Source: Chitinophagaceae bacterium
Lineage (GTDB): Bacteria > Bacteroidota > Bacteroidia > Chitinophagales > Chitinophagaceae
Length of the DNA stretch: 64,000 nucleotides
NCBI GenBank assembly: GCA_028288585.1
Contig: JAQBNL010000002.1
Location: 1 to 64,000, forward strand
Direction of reading: 5' to 3'
Shown here: positions 53,196 to 63,237 of the stretch, piece by piece
Layout: each line of letters opens with the position of its first letter
How positions within the stretch are numbered: position 1 is the stretch's first letter
Made by a program: the position numbers and the translations under genes
The notes under the pieces: generated by a model
Database searches by the model: none
Told to the model about the DNA's origin: nothing
Seen by the model: only the letters and a program-made list of their open reading frames with translations

Positions 53196-55220
53196 CTATT
53201 GTTTGTTATAATTAGGTGTATTCATAATCGGTTTTTTATTATTCACCAGCATCCATTTAGCAGTCTCATAAATAGCAGATGTTAATGTAGAAAGTAAATG
53301 TTTAACTGAATCCCTTTGGGCAGCAGTTAAATTTAACTGGTTTGATTTTACCGATACCAGCTCCTCTTTATTTATCCTGATATTTTTTATAAAATAATAA
53401 TCATCTGTTACTACCCCGATATTTCCTTCATCGTGATGAATAATAAAGGCAGCATCTTTTTTATTTTTCCGGGTAAGCAGGTCTCTGCCAAGCGTAGTAT
53501 TAACGTAGGATTGATGTATCATGCCGGCAACAGTAGGCAGTATGTCAATTTGAGAAACCACTTCACTTCGTTTTTGCGGTGTTAATAATTTGGGTGCATA
53601 AAATAATAAGGGTACATGTTCATCGCTCAAGCGGTTAGCCGTCCATGCTGCAGGATACATTTCTCCTGCATCTCCTTCCACGCCATGGTCGCCGGTAAAA
53701 ACAAAAATGGTATTATCAAAGTAAGGCTGCTTTTTAGCGGCTTCAATAAATTTTTTAAAGCAATAATCTGAATAGCAAAAAGCCTGGAATTCTTCCAAAG
53801 ACTCAAATCCATATTTTTTTAAAGTGTCGGGTTGCACCATTCTTTTTTCAAAATCTTTATCTTCTTCAGGAATGCTGAACGGCCTGTGATTATCTGCTGT
53901 TTGAATAATGGCAAAAAAAGGTTTTTGCTGCTGTTTTAAAACATCATTCGCTTCTAAAAAAAGATTTTTATCGCTGATGCCCCAAACATTCAGCAGCGGC
54001 GACTTATAAGAGCCATCCTGGTAAATATGAATATCATTTATATTTTTCAGCAGGCCTTCAAAATTGTTGAACTCACTGCTTCCCCCGAGAAAATAAAATT
54101 TAGTATAGTCCTGGAAATTATTAATAATCACATGCTGGTTAATAGCTTCGGGATTGCGGCTGGAAAATTTTGATAATTGTACATCAGGTATGCCGGTAAG
54201 AATGGCAAAAACACCACGGGCAGTTCCAAAAGTGGCACTGAAACATTTGTCAAAAAATATCCCGTTGTCCGATAGCTCTTTAAAATATGGCGTGGTGTTT
54301 AAAGGATTACCTGCCATGCTGCTTTTATACATGCTGAAACTTTCGCCAATCACCAGGATAATATTTGGCCTGCTTTCCAAAGACTTACTTCCAGGCTCTA
54401 CAATTCTTTCATAAGTGTTTGTACTTGTGTTTAGCGAATCTAATTGTAAAAAATCTGCAATCACAGGATAGTATTCTTTGGCCTTTACTTCATCAAACGA
54501 AGGACTCCGGAACCGGAGGGTTGTAAAAAAATTCTGAAGCGGATTTAATGCTACGTATGATTTAAAGTTATCGTTAAACTCAAATGCTTCTTTCCATTTT
54601 AATGGCCTGAATGAAAATATTCCAAACACTGACCAGGCAAGGAAAATAATTGCAATCAGATGCCATCTTCTTTTATAAATTATATCTTCCTGTGTATTTT
54701 TTTTCATTACGATCACATGCGTCTTCTTAAAAAGCCTGGACAGCAATACGACTGCTACCACCAATGCGAGTACTATCCATACCATAGGATAGCTCTGCCA
54801 TAACATTTTAAAAGAGATTACAGGGTCTTCAGCAAAATTTAATGCGCTTGCGTTTATTCTTGTATGATTATAACTGAAGTTGCCAAAGTCGGCCCCGAAG
54901 AAAAACAATAATACCAGTGTGATTAATGCCAGGTAATATGACCACCAGCGTTTATTTTTTTCTGAAAGAAAAGGCGAAAATTTTGGATGAACTGATAAAA
55001 GGGCAATTGGTAAAAGAATTACCGCAATCCATTTTGCATCATACTGAAAGCCCAGCCAGAAGGAGGGAAGCAGTGAGCCTATTGAAGTATTTAACGGGCG
55101 GAAAAGAAAAACAGTTGCTATCCTGAATAAGGTGAAGATTATAAAATAAATTATCCATAATCTCACTAACCATTGAATAGTGATGGGGACTGTTTTTGGA
55201 ATTTTTAGTTTATAGATCAT
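53196..55220 (-). CDS. LtaS-fold sulfatase/phosphoglycerol transferase, copy 1
   Basis: 674 residues: five N-terminal membrane helices (about 15-215) and a periplasmic alkaline phosphatase-superfamily domain. NIILVIGESFSMYKSSMAG carries the first metal Glu, CFSATFGTARGVFAILTGIPD the likely Thr nucleophile, and FVFTGDHGVEGDAG the Asp-His metal pair. In Firmicutes this fold makes lipoteichoic acid; in Bacteroidota it more probably transfers a phospho-group (glycerol phosphate or phosphoethanolamine) to an envelope lipid or glycan. A second copy is next to it (51 bp upstream). Confidence 0.85.
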   Translation of the reverse strand: MIYKLKIPKTVPITIQWLVRLWIIYFIIFTLFRIATVFLFRPLNTSIGSLLPSFWLGFQYDAKWIAVILLPIALLSVHPKFSPFLSEKNKRWWSYYLALITLVLLFFFGADFGNFSYNHTRINASALNFAEDPVISFKMLWQSYPMVWIVLALVVAVVLLSRLFKKTHVIVMKKNTQEDIIYKRRWHLIAIIFLAWSVFGIFSFRPLKWKEAFEFNDNFKSYVALNPLQNFFTTLRFRSPSFDEVKAKEYYPVIADFLQLDSLNTSTNTYERIVEPGSKSLESRPNIILVIGESFSMYKSSMAGNPLNTTPYFKELSDNGIFFDKCFSATFGTARGVFAILTGIPDVQLSKFSSRNPEAINQHVIINNFQDYTKFYFLGGSSEFNNFEGLLKNINDIHIYQDGSYKSPLLNVWGISDKNLFLEANDVLKQQQKPFFAIIQTADNHRPFSIPEEDKDFEKRMVQPDTLKKYGFESLEEFQAFCYSDYCFKKFIEAAKKQPYFDNTIFVFTGDHGVEGDAGEMYPAAWTANRLSDEHVPLLFYAPKLLTPQKRSEVVSQIDILPTVAGMIHQSYVNTTLGRDLLTRKNKKDAAFIIHHDEGNIGVVTDDYYFIKNIRINKEELVSVKSNQLNLTAAQRDSVKHLLSTLTSAIYETAKWMLVNNKKPIMNTPNYNKQ

Positions 55221-55271
55221 CGGTGTGTAAAGAATTTTGCAAGGCTAAAAAACGTATATGTTAGCCGGTTA

Positions 55272-57449
55272 TCAATGGGCACTGCTTTTTTTATTATTGA
55301 GTAACATATACTTTGCAGTTTCAAAATATGCATCGGTAAGATCCTGCAGTAGTTTTTTATCATTCTGTGTTGCATTATTTACAGGCAATGGTTCATTGTT
55401 TTTTGATGAAAGGAAGCTCTCTTTGCCGGTCAATAAATTTTTGCCATAATAATATTCATCCGTCATCATTCCAATCTTTCTTTCTTCAGGATCAAATAAA
55501 AATGCTTTAGCCGGAAAACGGAGTGATGCATTTTGAGAGCTGTCAAATAAATTTCTTCCCAGTGTTGTATTACGATATGTCATTTTGAGTATGGAGGCAA
55601 CGCTTGGCAAAATATCAATTTGGGAACAGGTATTATTTACTCTTGCCGGTTTAAGCAGCGAAGGAGAATAAAATAACAACGGTACATGCTCAGATGTTAT
55701 GCCATAGGCTGTCCAGATGCCGGGAAACATATTTCCTACATCACCCCTTATACCGTGGTCTCCTACAAAAACAAAAATGGTGTTTGCAAAATATTTTTCT
55801 TTTTTAGCGGCTTCTATAAATTTTTGATAGCAAAAATCTGTATACCGGAATGCATTCAATTCTTCGTTACTTTCAAATCCATATTTTTTTAAAGTGTCTT
55901 TTGAAAATTCTTTTTTATTAAACTCCGGCAGGTCTTCAGCAGGAATTGTATAAGGCCTGTGGTTATCCGCTGTTTGAATAACAGCAAAAAACGGTGATGC
56001 CTGTTGCTTTAAAATATCGTTGGCTTCTAAAAACAAATGCTTGTCGCTAATCCCCCAAACATCTATTGCCTTTGCTTTATAACTTCCTTCTTCATATAAG
56101 TTTAAGCCTTGTATGTTATTGGTTAATAATCCCCGGATGTTTGCCCAGCTTGTACTTCCTCCTAAAAAGTAAAGTTTTTGATATGCTGTAAGGTCATTTA
56201 TTATAGTATGCTGATCAACTGCTGCCGGGTTACGGCTGGCTGTATTTACGATTTCAACATCAGGTATGCCTGTAATAGTTGCCCATACGCCACGGGCGGT
56301 GCCGAACGAAGGCGTAAAGCAATGGTCAAAAAATACACCTTGTTTGCATAGCTCATTAAAATAGGGAGTGGTATTTAACGGGTTGCCCCACATGCTGCTT
56401 TTATAAGCGCTGAAACTTTCGCAGATCACCAATACTACATTTGGTTTGGCCGCATTGCTATCACTGAATATATAGCTTCTTTCATAATTTAATTTATTGC
56501 TGTCTGGCTTTTGAACGCCCAGGTCAGATGCCATTAAAGGATAATACCGGCGCACTTTTTTTTCATCATAACCTGAATGCCTGAATTGTAATGTGCTGAA
56601 GAAACTTTGAACCGGGTTTAAAGACACACTTGCTTTAAACTCATCGCCGAAAGAAAATGCATCGCTCCATCTTAAAGGGAACTGGCTAAACTTTCCCCAA
56701 ATTCCCATCGCCAGGATCAGAAATAAAATAATTGAAAAGATGGGTTGGGATTTACCCGTTAATGATGATGAAGAGTTTATCATCTTAAACCATTTATTAA
56801 TCAGCAGGGTTATAATAAATACAATAATGACAATGACAAAAAATAATTTTACTACAGGATATGTTTGCCATACCATTCCAAATGAAATTTTGGCATCTTC
56901 AGTATAATTAAGAACGCTGGCATTTAAGCGCTGGTGCAGGTAATCAAAATGCTGAAAATCCACTGCATAAAAAAATACCAGCAGGATGGCAGCAACAAGG
57001 AAATATATTTTCCAGATTTTTCGGGCAGTATTATTTACGAATGGATTACAATTCTTTTTTAAAAAAAGCCACAAAATAATTATGGCAAATAATGCAATTA
57101 CAGCATATATGGTTGCTGCGCCCGCTTTATTATTTTTTAAAAAGAAAATAATTAATACACAAAAAAGAATACATAGTGTTAAACGCAATATGCTTAACAG
57201 GGTTAATTTTTTATTGGCATTGTACGTAAGATGTAAGTTTCCTACCAATAACAAGGGCAGCACAATGGCACAGGCCAGCCTGAGATCGTACTTTGCTCCC
57301 AACAGAAAAGCATCTAAAGAGTTGGCAAAGGAATATCCTGCAGTTTTAAAATGCTCAAAAAAAACTACCCTCAGTAAAGTCATGAAGATTAAAAATATAA
57401 AGCCAATGGCTAATGCCCATTTACTAAGAGGCGAGATCTTTGATGTCAT
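55272..57449 (-). CDS. LtaS-fold sulfatase/phosphoglycerol transferase, copy 2
   Basis: 725 residues from the ATG at 57449 (MTSKISPLSKWALAIGF), chosen because it puts the first helix about 10 residues from the N-terminus as in copy 1; an ATG at 57503 would add 18 residues. More membrane helices (about 6-7 in the first 260 residues) than copy 1. Catalytic set: NVVLVICESFSAYKSSMWG, CFTPSFGTARGVWATITGIPD (Thr nucleophile), FVFVGDHGIRGDVG. The periplasmic domains of the two copies are alike along their length, so they are a tandem duplication with diverged anchors. Divergent from the PAP2 gene. Confidence 0.85.
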   Translation of the reverse strand: MTSKISPLSKWALAIGFIFLIFMTLLRVVFFEHFKTAGYSFANSLDAFLLGAKYDLRLACAIVLPLLLVGNLHLTYNANKKLTLLSILRLTLCILFCVLIIFFLKNNKAGAATIYAVIALFAIIILWLFLKKNCNPFVNNTARKIWKIYFLVAAILLVFFYAVDFQHFDYLHQRLNASVLNYTEDAKISFGMVWQTYPVVKLFFVIVIIVFIITLLINKWFKMINSSSSLTGKSQPIFSIILFLILAMGIWGKFSQFPLRWSDAFSFGDEFKASVSLNPVQSFFSTLQFRHSGYDEKKVRRYYPLMASDLGVQKPDSNKLNYERSYIFSDSNAAKPNVVLVICESFSAYKSSMWGNPLNTTPYFNELCKQGVFFDHCFTPSFGTARGVWATITGIPDVEIVNTASRNPAAVDQHTIINDLTAYQKLYFLGGSTSWANIRGLLTNNIQGLNLYEEGSYKAKAIDVWGISDKHLFLEANDILKQQASPFFAVIQTADNHRPYTIPAEDLPEFNKKEFSKDTLKKYGFESNEELNAFRYTDFCYQKFIEAAKKEKYFANTIFVFVGDHGIRGDVGNMFPGIWTAYGITSEHVPLLFYSPSLLKPARVNNTCSQIDILPSVASILKMTYRNTTLGRNLFDSSQNASLRFPAKAFLFDPEERKIGMMTDEYYYGKNLLTGKESFLSSKNNEPLPVNNATQNDKKLLQDLTDAYFETAKYMLLNNKKSSAH

Positions 57450-57552
57450 GTAAAATTTTGATGAATAAAGATACACTTGAAAAACATGTAATATTAAGTG
57501 CATACTGTTAACAAATAATTGCGTATGTTTTTCATTAACTATTTTTGTAACG

Positions 57553-58155
57553 ATGTTATTACAAGCAGGGCAATCAATAAGCTTACTGGAAAAGATAAAA
57601 GGGATCGATTATAAATTATTTTCCAAAATAAATGGTGAATGGCACAATTCATTTTTTGATGCATTTTTTCCTTTCACACGGGAAGCTTTTTTTTGGGCTC
57701 CATTTTATTTTTTCCTGGTATTATTTATTACTGTCAATTTTAAAAGATATGGCTGGCTGTGGGTATTATTTTTAGTACTAAACGTTGCCCTGAGCGATTA
57801 TGTAAACAGTTCTTTGGTAAAAGAGATTTTTTTCCGGCTGCGTCCGTGCCATGACCCGGCAATTGCAGACCATATCAGGTTTTTAGTAAGATATTGCCCG
57901 GGCAGTTCAGGTTTTACTTCCTCGCATGCTGCTAATCATTTTGCAGCTGCTATGTTTATTTTTGTAACACTTAAACAAAAAGTAAGTAAATGGTGGGCCT
58001 TAATATTTTTATGGGCATTTATTCCATGTTATGCACAGATATATGTAGGCGTTCATTTTCCTGCCGATATAATAGGAGGAATTTTTGTAGGCTTGATATT
58101 AGGATATTTAATGGGATATTTATTTAATAAAGTAGTTTTAAAAAAAGTTGAGTAA
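57553..58155 (+). CDS. PAP2-family membrane phosphatase
   Basis: 200 residues, about five membrane helices. Phosphatase motifs: KEIFFRLRPC (K-x6-R-P), SSGFTSSHAANHFA (a variant of PSGH) and YVGVHFPADIIGG (the S-R-x5-H-x3-D site with the initial Ser-Arg replaced by Ala-Gln in CYAQIYVG). The absence of Arg in this last motif is unusual. Likely removes phosphate from an isoprenoid diphosphate or phospholipid in the inner membrane. The CNNM-type gene starts 5 bp later. Confidence 0.85.
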   Translation: MLLQAGQSISLLEKIKGIDYKLFSKINGEWHNSFFDAFFPFTREAFFWAPFYFFLVLFITVNFKRYGWLWVLFLVLNVALSDYVNSSLVKEIFFRLRPCHDPAIADHIRFLVRYCPGSSGFTSSHAANHFAAAMFIFVTLKQKVSKWWALIFLWAFIPCYAQIYVGVHFPADIIGGIFVGLILGYLMGYLFNKVVLKKVE

Positions 58156-58160
58156 TAATT

Positions 58161-59453
58161 ATGATAGGAGTTTTTATTTTATTGGTATTGATAATTATTA
58201 ACGGCTTAGTGGTGATGAGTGAAATTGCATTGATCTCTGCTAAAAAAAGCAGGCTTGAGCAACAGGCAATGAAAGGAGATGAAAATGCGAAAACCGCCTT
58301 AAAATTGCAGGAGAGACCGGAGGTATTTTTATCAACAGCACAAATATTTATTACCGTAATAGCTATACTGGAAGGTGTTTACAGCGCCGAAAGATTTAAT
58401 AAATATCTTGTTCCAACTATAGAAAAAGTAGATTTTTTTAAACCTTATGCGGCTACCATAGCAACTGTTTTTATTGTTATCATAGTCACTTTTCTTTCCA
58501 TAATTTTTGGCGAGTTGTTGCCTAAAAGAATTGCAATGATAAAGGCAGAAAAGATTGCGAAGGGCACTGCGAGGGCAATGTATTTTTTAAGCCGTGCCAC
58601 ACTTCCTATAGTGTGGCTTTTAACAAGAGTAACTAACCTGATCTTTAAAGTTTTTAATATACAGCAGTCAAATGATAATAAAGTAACAGAAGAAGAAATT
58701 AAAGCTATGGTTACTGAAGGCAGCGAACATGGCGCTATTGAAGAGGAAGAAAAGGAAATCATTGAAAGAGTTTTTCATTTGGGAGATAGAAATATTACAT
58801 CTCTTATGACGCATAGAACGGATATAGTTTGGTTTGATTTGAAGGAAGACATAACTTCTATAAAAGATAAAATACGGGAATACCTCCATTCGGTTTACCC
58901 GCTTTGCGATGGTGATATTGATAATATAAAGGGAGTTGTATATATAAAAGACATGTACCTGAATCCGGAAGCATCACTGAATGATCTATGTAAGAAAGCT
59001 TTATTTGTACCGGAAAATAATACTGCTTACCAGGTGCTTGAAAAGTTTAAAGCAACAAAAATTCATTATGCATTTATTGTAGATGAGTACGGCACAATGA
59101 ATGGGATGATAACCATTAATGATATTTTAAAGGCAATTGTTGGAGAGATGCCTGAAGATGAAGATGATGATTATGCAATTGTTGAAAGAAAAGACGGCAC
59201 TTACCTGGTAGATGCCCAAATTCAGTTTTATGATTTTTTAACCAGGTTTGAAAAAACTGACTGGATGAATGAAGGAGAACAGGAATTTGATACCCTCGCG
59301 GGATTTATTCTTCATGAACTGAAGCATATTCCTGAAACAGGAGAAACCTTTGAATGGAGAGGATTTGATTTTGAGATTATTGATATGGATGGCCAAAGAA
59401 TAGATAAAGTGCTTGTAAAAGCTTCTGATGAGATAAAAGACGAGATGGATTAA
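58161..59453 (+). CDS. CNNM/CorC-family membrane protein (hemolysin-like)
   Basis: 430 residues: DUF21/CNNM membrane domain with about four helices (1-170; ALISAKKSRLEQQA, FGELLPKRIAM), two CBS domains (about 205-330; LMTHRTDIVWFDL, FIVDEYGTMNGMITINDIL), and a C-terminal CorC_HlyC domain (about 350-425; GEQEFDTLAGFIL). The family is linked to Mg or other divalent cation transport; hemolysin is a historical name. Forms a unit with PAP2. Confidence 0.92.
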   Translation: MIGVFILLVLIIINGLVVMSEIALISAKKSRLEQQAMKGDENAKTALKLQERPEVFLSTAQIFITVIAILEGVYSAERFNKYLVPTIEKVDFFKPYAATIATVFIVIIVTFLSIIFGELLPKRIAMIKAEKIAKGTARAMYFLSRATLPIVWLLTRVTNLIFKVFNIQQSNDNKVTEEEIKAMVTEGSEHGAIEEEEKEIIERVFHLGDRNITSLMTHRTDIVWFDLKEDITSIKDKIREYLHSVYPLCDGDIDNIKGVVYIKDMYLNPEASLNDLCKKALFVPENNTAYQVLEKFKATKIHYAFIVDEYGTMNGMITINDILKAIVGEMPEDEDDDYAIVERKDGTYLVDAQIQFYDFLTRFEKTDWMNEGEQEFDTLAGFILHELKHIPETGETFEWRGFDFEIIDMDGQRIDKVLVKASDEIKDEMD

Positions 59454-59902
59454 CAGGATTTCATATGCAAAAGGGGTTAATTTAACCGGGTTAAAAAATA
59501 TTTTTAAAAAAGCTTGCATAATTCAACTTCAGTTTCTACTTTTGCTCTACCACTTACAAGAAAAAGCTCTCCAATTTTAATCCTCTGAATTTCCGGCCCT
59601 CTAATAATCCTCTCATTTTTTTTTGAAGAACTATTTATTTCCATTCATTCCTCTGAATTTCCAACACTACAAAACTATTTGCTGACTTCCTCATCCTCTG
59701 AACACCTGTATTCCAATCCTCTTAGATTTAATTAGATTTCGTAAAATAATATTTGTCCAGTTTCATCCTCTGAATTCCAATTCTCCAATCTCATTTTTTA
59801 TTAGTTTCTATTACTATAGAAAATTCTATATCCTGCCCGATAAATCTGCTAGTTTCCACACCTACCGAGAGACCGTATTAATTAACCTCTCAAACTTAAA
59901 AA
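59454..59902. other. 449-bp intergenic region with repeated pyrimidine-rich motif
   Basis: Upstream of the T9SS cargo gene. TCCTCTGAATTTCC or a close variant occurs at 59581-59594, 59649-59662, 59694-59706 and 59766-59778, with further TCCTCT or AATCTCATTTTTT pieces between. A short stretch TTAAAAAATATTTTTAA follows the CNNM gene. No reading frame or tRNA seen. Confidence 0.55.
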
Positions 59903-61018
59903 ATGAAAAATTTTACACTTCTTGCAACATTACTTTTAGCTTTTGTAATAACAGGCTACTCACAGGACTTTGGTGGAACTCCCCCTAATTGTACATTACC
60001 TAATGGTTATATACTTACCCAGGGCGATAGGATGGTTACTTATCAAAACCCGTTAAAGAATTGTGCTGATGATTGCGGAATTCTTACGCCTGGTGTTGGC
60101 GGAAATAACCCAGGTAATATTTTATTTCCTGCTGAAGCTCCTAAGCCAACATTAATCAAATCTTTCAGCATCTTTGTTTTTGATGCTAACTTAAGATGCG
60201 AATCAGATAAGGATTTTCAATGCTCAACGTTTGTTTCTTTATACATTGTTCCTGAATCATATACCTCCGTTCAACCTCCTTCTGATGCAGATAAATTTGG
60301 TGAGAGCAAACCATTTCTTATGAAAGCACACGGCGGAGTTAATTCAGTAAGCGTTTCTTTTAGTAAAGCATACGATCCAAATAAAAAATACAGAGTGTTT
60401 TTAGATTTTGGCAAAGGAACTACATGTGTACAACAGGACACAAAGTACATTATTGATATTTTACCTGAAGGAGGACCGTTACCTGTAAATGTTAGTTCAT
60501 TTTTGGTTGGCCGTACCGGTACTGCCGTAGCATTGAACTGGAAGACAGAAATAGAAATGAACGCTGTTAATTTTGAAGTGCAAAGGTCTTACGATAATGC
60601 ATCTTTCAAAACTATTGCAACTATTGCCAGTACTGCAAACGGCTCATCATCTAAATCCTATTCTTACGTTGATAACAGCAATACTTCAAAATCAATTAGT
60701 TTTTACAGACTTAAAATAGTAAAGCAAAGTGAAGTTTCTTACAGTGATATTAAAACTGTAAAAGGCCTCTTAGCTAATACTGATTTTGTAATATTCCCTA
60801 ACCCAAGCGTGGGTAATGCCAGGGTTACAATTACTGACTTAAGCGAACCAACAAGAGTTCAATTACTGGATAACTCCGGAAGGTTGGTAAAATCACTGAT
60901 GTTAAATAATACTAATACAGTTGAATTAAACGGATTGCAGAGAGGAGCTTATATGGTAAGAATTATTGGAAGTATAAGCGGCAATTCTGAAATCAGAAAA
61001 CTAACTGTTATAAACTAA
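59903..61018 (+). CDS. Type IX secretion cargo protein of unknown function
   Basis: 371 residues: signal peptide (MKNFTLLATLLLAFVITGYSQ), an unassigned Cys-containing region (TLPNGYILTQG, CADDCG, CESDKDFQC) of about 175 residues, a fibronectin-III-like module (VNVSSFLVGRTGTAVALNWK, about 196-285), and a C-terminal sorting domain (FVIFPNPSVGNARVTI to LTVIN). Exported across the outer membrane by T9SS and probably anchored to the surface; the role of the Cys-rich part is not known. It has its own terminator. Confidence 0.82.
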   Translation: MKNFTLLATLLLAFVITGYSQDFGGTPPNCTLPNGYILTQGDRMVTYQNPLKNCADDCGILTPGVGGNNPGNILFPAEAPKPTLIKSFSIFVFDANLRCESDKDFQCSTFVSLYIVPESYTSVQPPSDADKFGESKPFLMKAHGGVNSVSVSFSKAYDPNKKYRVFLDFGKGTTCVQQDTKYIIDILPEGGPLPVNVSSFLVGRTGTAVALNWKTEIEMNAVNFEVQRSYDNASFKTIATIASTANGSSSKSYSYVDNSNTSKSISFYRLKIVKQSEVSYSDIKTVKGLLANTDFVIFPNPSVGNARVTITDLSEPTRVQLLDNSGRLVKSLMLNNTNTVELNGLQRGAYMVRIIGSISGNSEIRKLTVIN

Positions 61019-61044
61019 ATATTTCTTCCTTACGATTAACTAAA

Positions 61045-61080
61045 AGCTATCCGCCCTAAACGGATGGCTTTTTTTATTTT
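61045..61080 (+). terminator. Rho-independent terminator after the T9SS cargo gene
   Basis: Arms AGCTATCCG (61045-61053) and CGGATGGCT (61061-61069), 8 of 9 pairing plus a wobble, with a 7-base loop, followed by seven T residues. Confidence 0.85.
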
Positions 61081-61114
61081 TGGTTCCCATACCTTGCATA
61101 CTTAATTTAAAAAG

Positions 61115-63235
61115 GTGAAAAAAGTAATTGTAATTTTTTTTCTATTCGTATCTGCAATAGCTCTTAAAGCGCAGACATATATCATTACATCACCCCGCTC
61201 CATAGTAAAAGCTGAATTTTCTCTAAAAAGAGGCCACCCGGAATACCAGGTTTATTTTAAAGATAAAGCAGTTATTAAATCATCTTCAATGGGATTTGAG
61301 TTAAAGGAAAGCCCTTCACTAAAAGATTTACCGCCCATGAAAGATAATTTTTTATTGAGCAGTGTAGATTCTTCTCTTGTAAATGAAACATGGCAACCGG
61401 TTTGGGGAGAAGTAAAAATCATCAGGAATAATTACAGGCAATACATTTTTCATCTTATTGAAAAAGATGATCAGCAAACAAAACTCGATATTGTTTTCAG
61501 GGTGTTTGATGATGGAGTAGGATTCCGATATGAGTTTCCTGCTCAAAAAAATCTGACTGTTTTCGTTATTTCAGATGAATTAACACAGTTTCATGTAACA
61601 GGCAATCACAAGGCATTCTGGATACCCGGAGATTATGACAGTAATGAGTTTCAACCTGTAACTTCTTCACTTAGTGAAGTAGATGCTGCATCAGGCAAGG
61701 ATGTAAATGAGATAGCTTTTAAAACACCTATCAATGCCAACACAGTGCAAACACCACTGATGATGAAGACCACTGACGGGCTTTACCTCAATATTCACGA
61801 GGCTGCCCTGGTAGATTACCCGGCAATGAATCTTTCTATCAACAAAAGTAATTATGTTTTATCAAGCACATTGGTACCTGATGCATTGGGAAGCAAGGCA
61901 TACTTAATCGCACCCGCAAAAACACCGTGGAGAACTATTATTGTAAGTGATAAGGCAACAGATATTCTTGCCAGCAAAATGATCTTAAATTTAAATGAGC
62001 CATCAAAAATTAAAAACACCTCATGGATAAAACCCATGAAGTTTGTAGGTGTATGGTGGGAGATGCATGTGGGCAAATCTACATGGGATTATGCAGGCAC
62101 ACAGGATGGGAGCAACGCTAAAGATCTAAAACCAAGCGGGAGACATGGCGCTACAACAAAAAATGTAAAACGGTATATTGACTTTGCAGCCAAAAATAAA
62201 ATTGATGGTGTATTGGTGGAAGGATGGAACACAGGCTGGGAAGATTGGTTTGGTAAATGGAAAGAAAATGTTTTTGATTTTGTTACGCCATATCCTGATT
62301 TTGATGTGAAGGAAATTCAAAGATATGCAGCATCAAAAAATGTAAAGATGATCATGCATAATGAAACCAGCGGTGCAGTTACTTCTTATGAAAGGCAAAT
62401 GGACACTGCATACCGTTTCATGAAAAAATTTGGGTACCCTGCTGTAAAAACAGGATATGTTGGAAGAATCATTCCAAGAGGTGAGCATCACGATGGCCAA
62501 TGGATGGTAAACCATTATATAAGAGTTGCTGAAAAAACTGCCTCGTATAATATTATGGTTGATATGCATGAGCCCGTTAGGCCTACAGGTTTACAAAGAA
62601 CATATCCTAACTGGCTGGCTTGTGAAGCTGCCAGGGGAAATGAGTTTAATGCATGGAGCAAAGGAAATAATCCTGATCATGAAACCATTCTTCCTTTTAC
62701 AAGGCTTATGGGCGGCCCTATGGATTATACACCGGGCATATTTCAAATTAAACTGGATGTATACGATCCTAAAAAAACGGAACAGGTTCATACCACGCTT
62801 GCAAAACAATTAGCGCTGTATATTACCATGTACAGCCCATTGCAAATGGCTGCCGATCTTCCTGAAAATTATGAGGCGCATATGGATGCCTTTCAGTTTA
62901 TAAAAGATGTAGCAGTAGATTGGGACGATACAAAAATTATAGAAGCAGAACCCGGGGATTATATAACAATTGCCCGCAAAGCAAAAGGAAAAAGTGATTG
63001 GTTTGTGGGAAGCATAACCGATGAGAATAAAAGAGAGGCAAATATCAATTTAAATTTTCTTGATAAAGGCAAAAAATATATGGCTACCATTTATGCAGAT
63101 GGTAAAGATGCTGACTGGAAAAATAATCCGATGGTTTATTTGATTACCAGGCAAACAGTTGATAGCAAAAGCGCTTTATCAGTAAATTTAGCGCCGGGAG
63201 GAGGTTGTGCAATAAGTCTTATTCAAATAAAATAA
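61115..63235 (+). CDS. Glycoside hydrolase family 97 alpha-glucosidase (SusB-like)
   Basis: 706 residues; GTG start, signal peptide (VIVIFFLFVSAIALKAQ). N-terminal beta-sandwich, a (beta/alpha)8 barrel, and a C-terminal beta-sandwich as in SusB. MHNETSG with Glu417, DMHEPVRPTG with Glu486, and CEAARGNE with Glu504 match the glutamates of inverting GH97 members; retaining members have Asp in place of the first. IIPRGEHHDGQW and GGPMDYTPGIF are conserved too. Acts on alpha-glucosides in the periplasm. No SusC/SusD genes are in view. It converges on the MORN-like gene with 2 bp between stops. Confidence 0.93.
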   Translation: MKKVIVIFFLFVSAIALKAQTYIITSPRSIVKAEFSLKRGHPEYQVYFKDKAVIKSSSMGFELKESPSLKDLPPMKDNFLLSSVDSSLVNETWQPVWGEVKIIRNNYRQYIFHLIEKDDQQTKLDIVFRVFDDGVGFRYEFPAQKNLTVFVISDELTQFHVTGNHKAFWIPGDYDSNEFQPVTSSLSEVDAASGKDVNEIAFKTPINANTVQTPLMMKTTDGLYLNIHEAALVDYPAMNLSINKSNYVLSSTLVPDALGSKAYLIAPAKTPWRTIIVSDKATDILASKMILNLNEPSKIKNTSWIKPMKFVGVWWEMHVGKSTWDYAGTQDGSNAKDLKPSGRHGATTKNVKRYIDFAAKNKIDGVLVEGWNTGWEDWFGKWKENVFDFVTPYPDFDVKEIQRYAASKNVKMIMHNETSGAVTSYERQMDTAYRFMKKFGYPAVKTGYVGRIIPRGEHHDGQWMVNHYIRVAEKTASYNIMVDMHEPVRPTGLQRTYPNWLACEAARGNEFNAWSKGNNPDHETILPFTRLMGGPMDYTPGIFQIKLDVYDPKKTEQVHTTLAKQLALYITMYSPLQMAADLPENYEAHMDAFQFIKDVAVDWDDTKIIEAEPGDYITIARKAKGKSDWFVGSITDENKREANINLNFLDKGKKYMATIYADGKDADWKNNPMVYLITRQTVDSKSALSVNLAPGGGCAISLIQIK

Positions 63236-63237
63236 TA

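Noticed and set aside
53196..57449. Lipoteichoic acid synthesis
   Set aside because: The fold fits LtaS, but the organism is a Gram-negative Bacteroidota with BamD and T9SS, so the product must differ.
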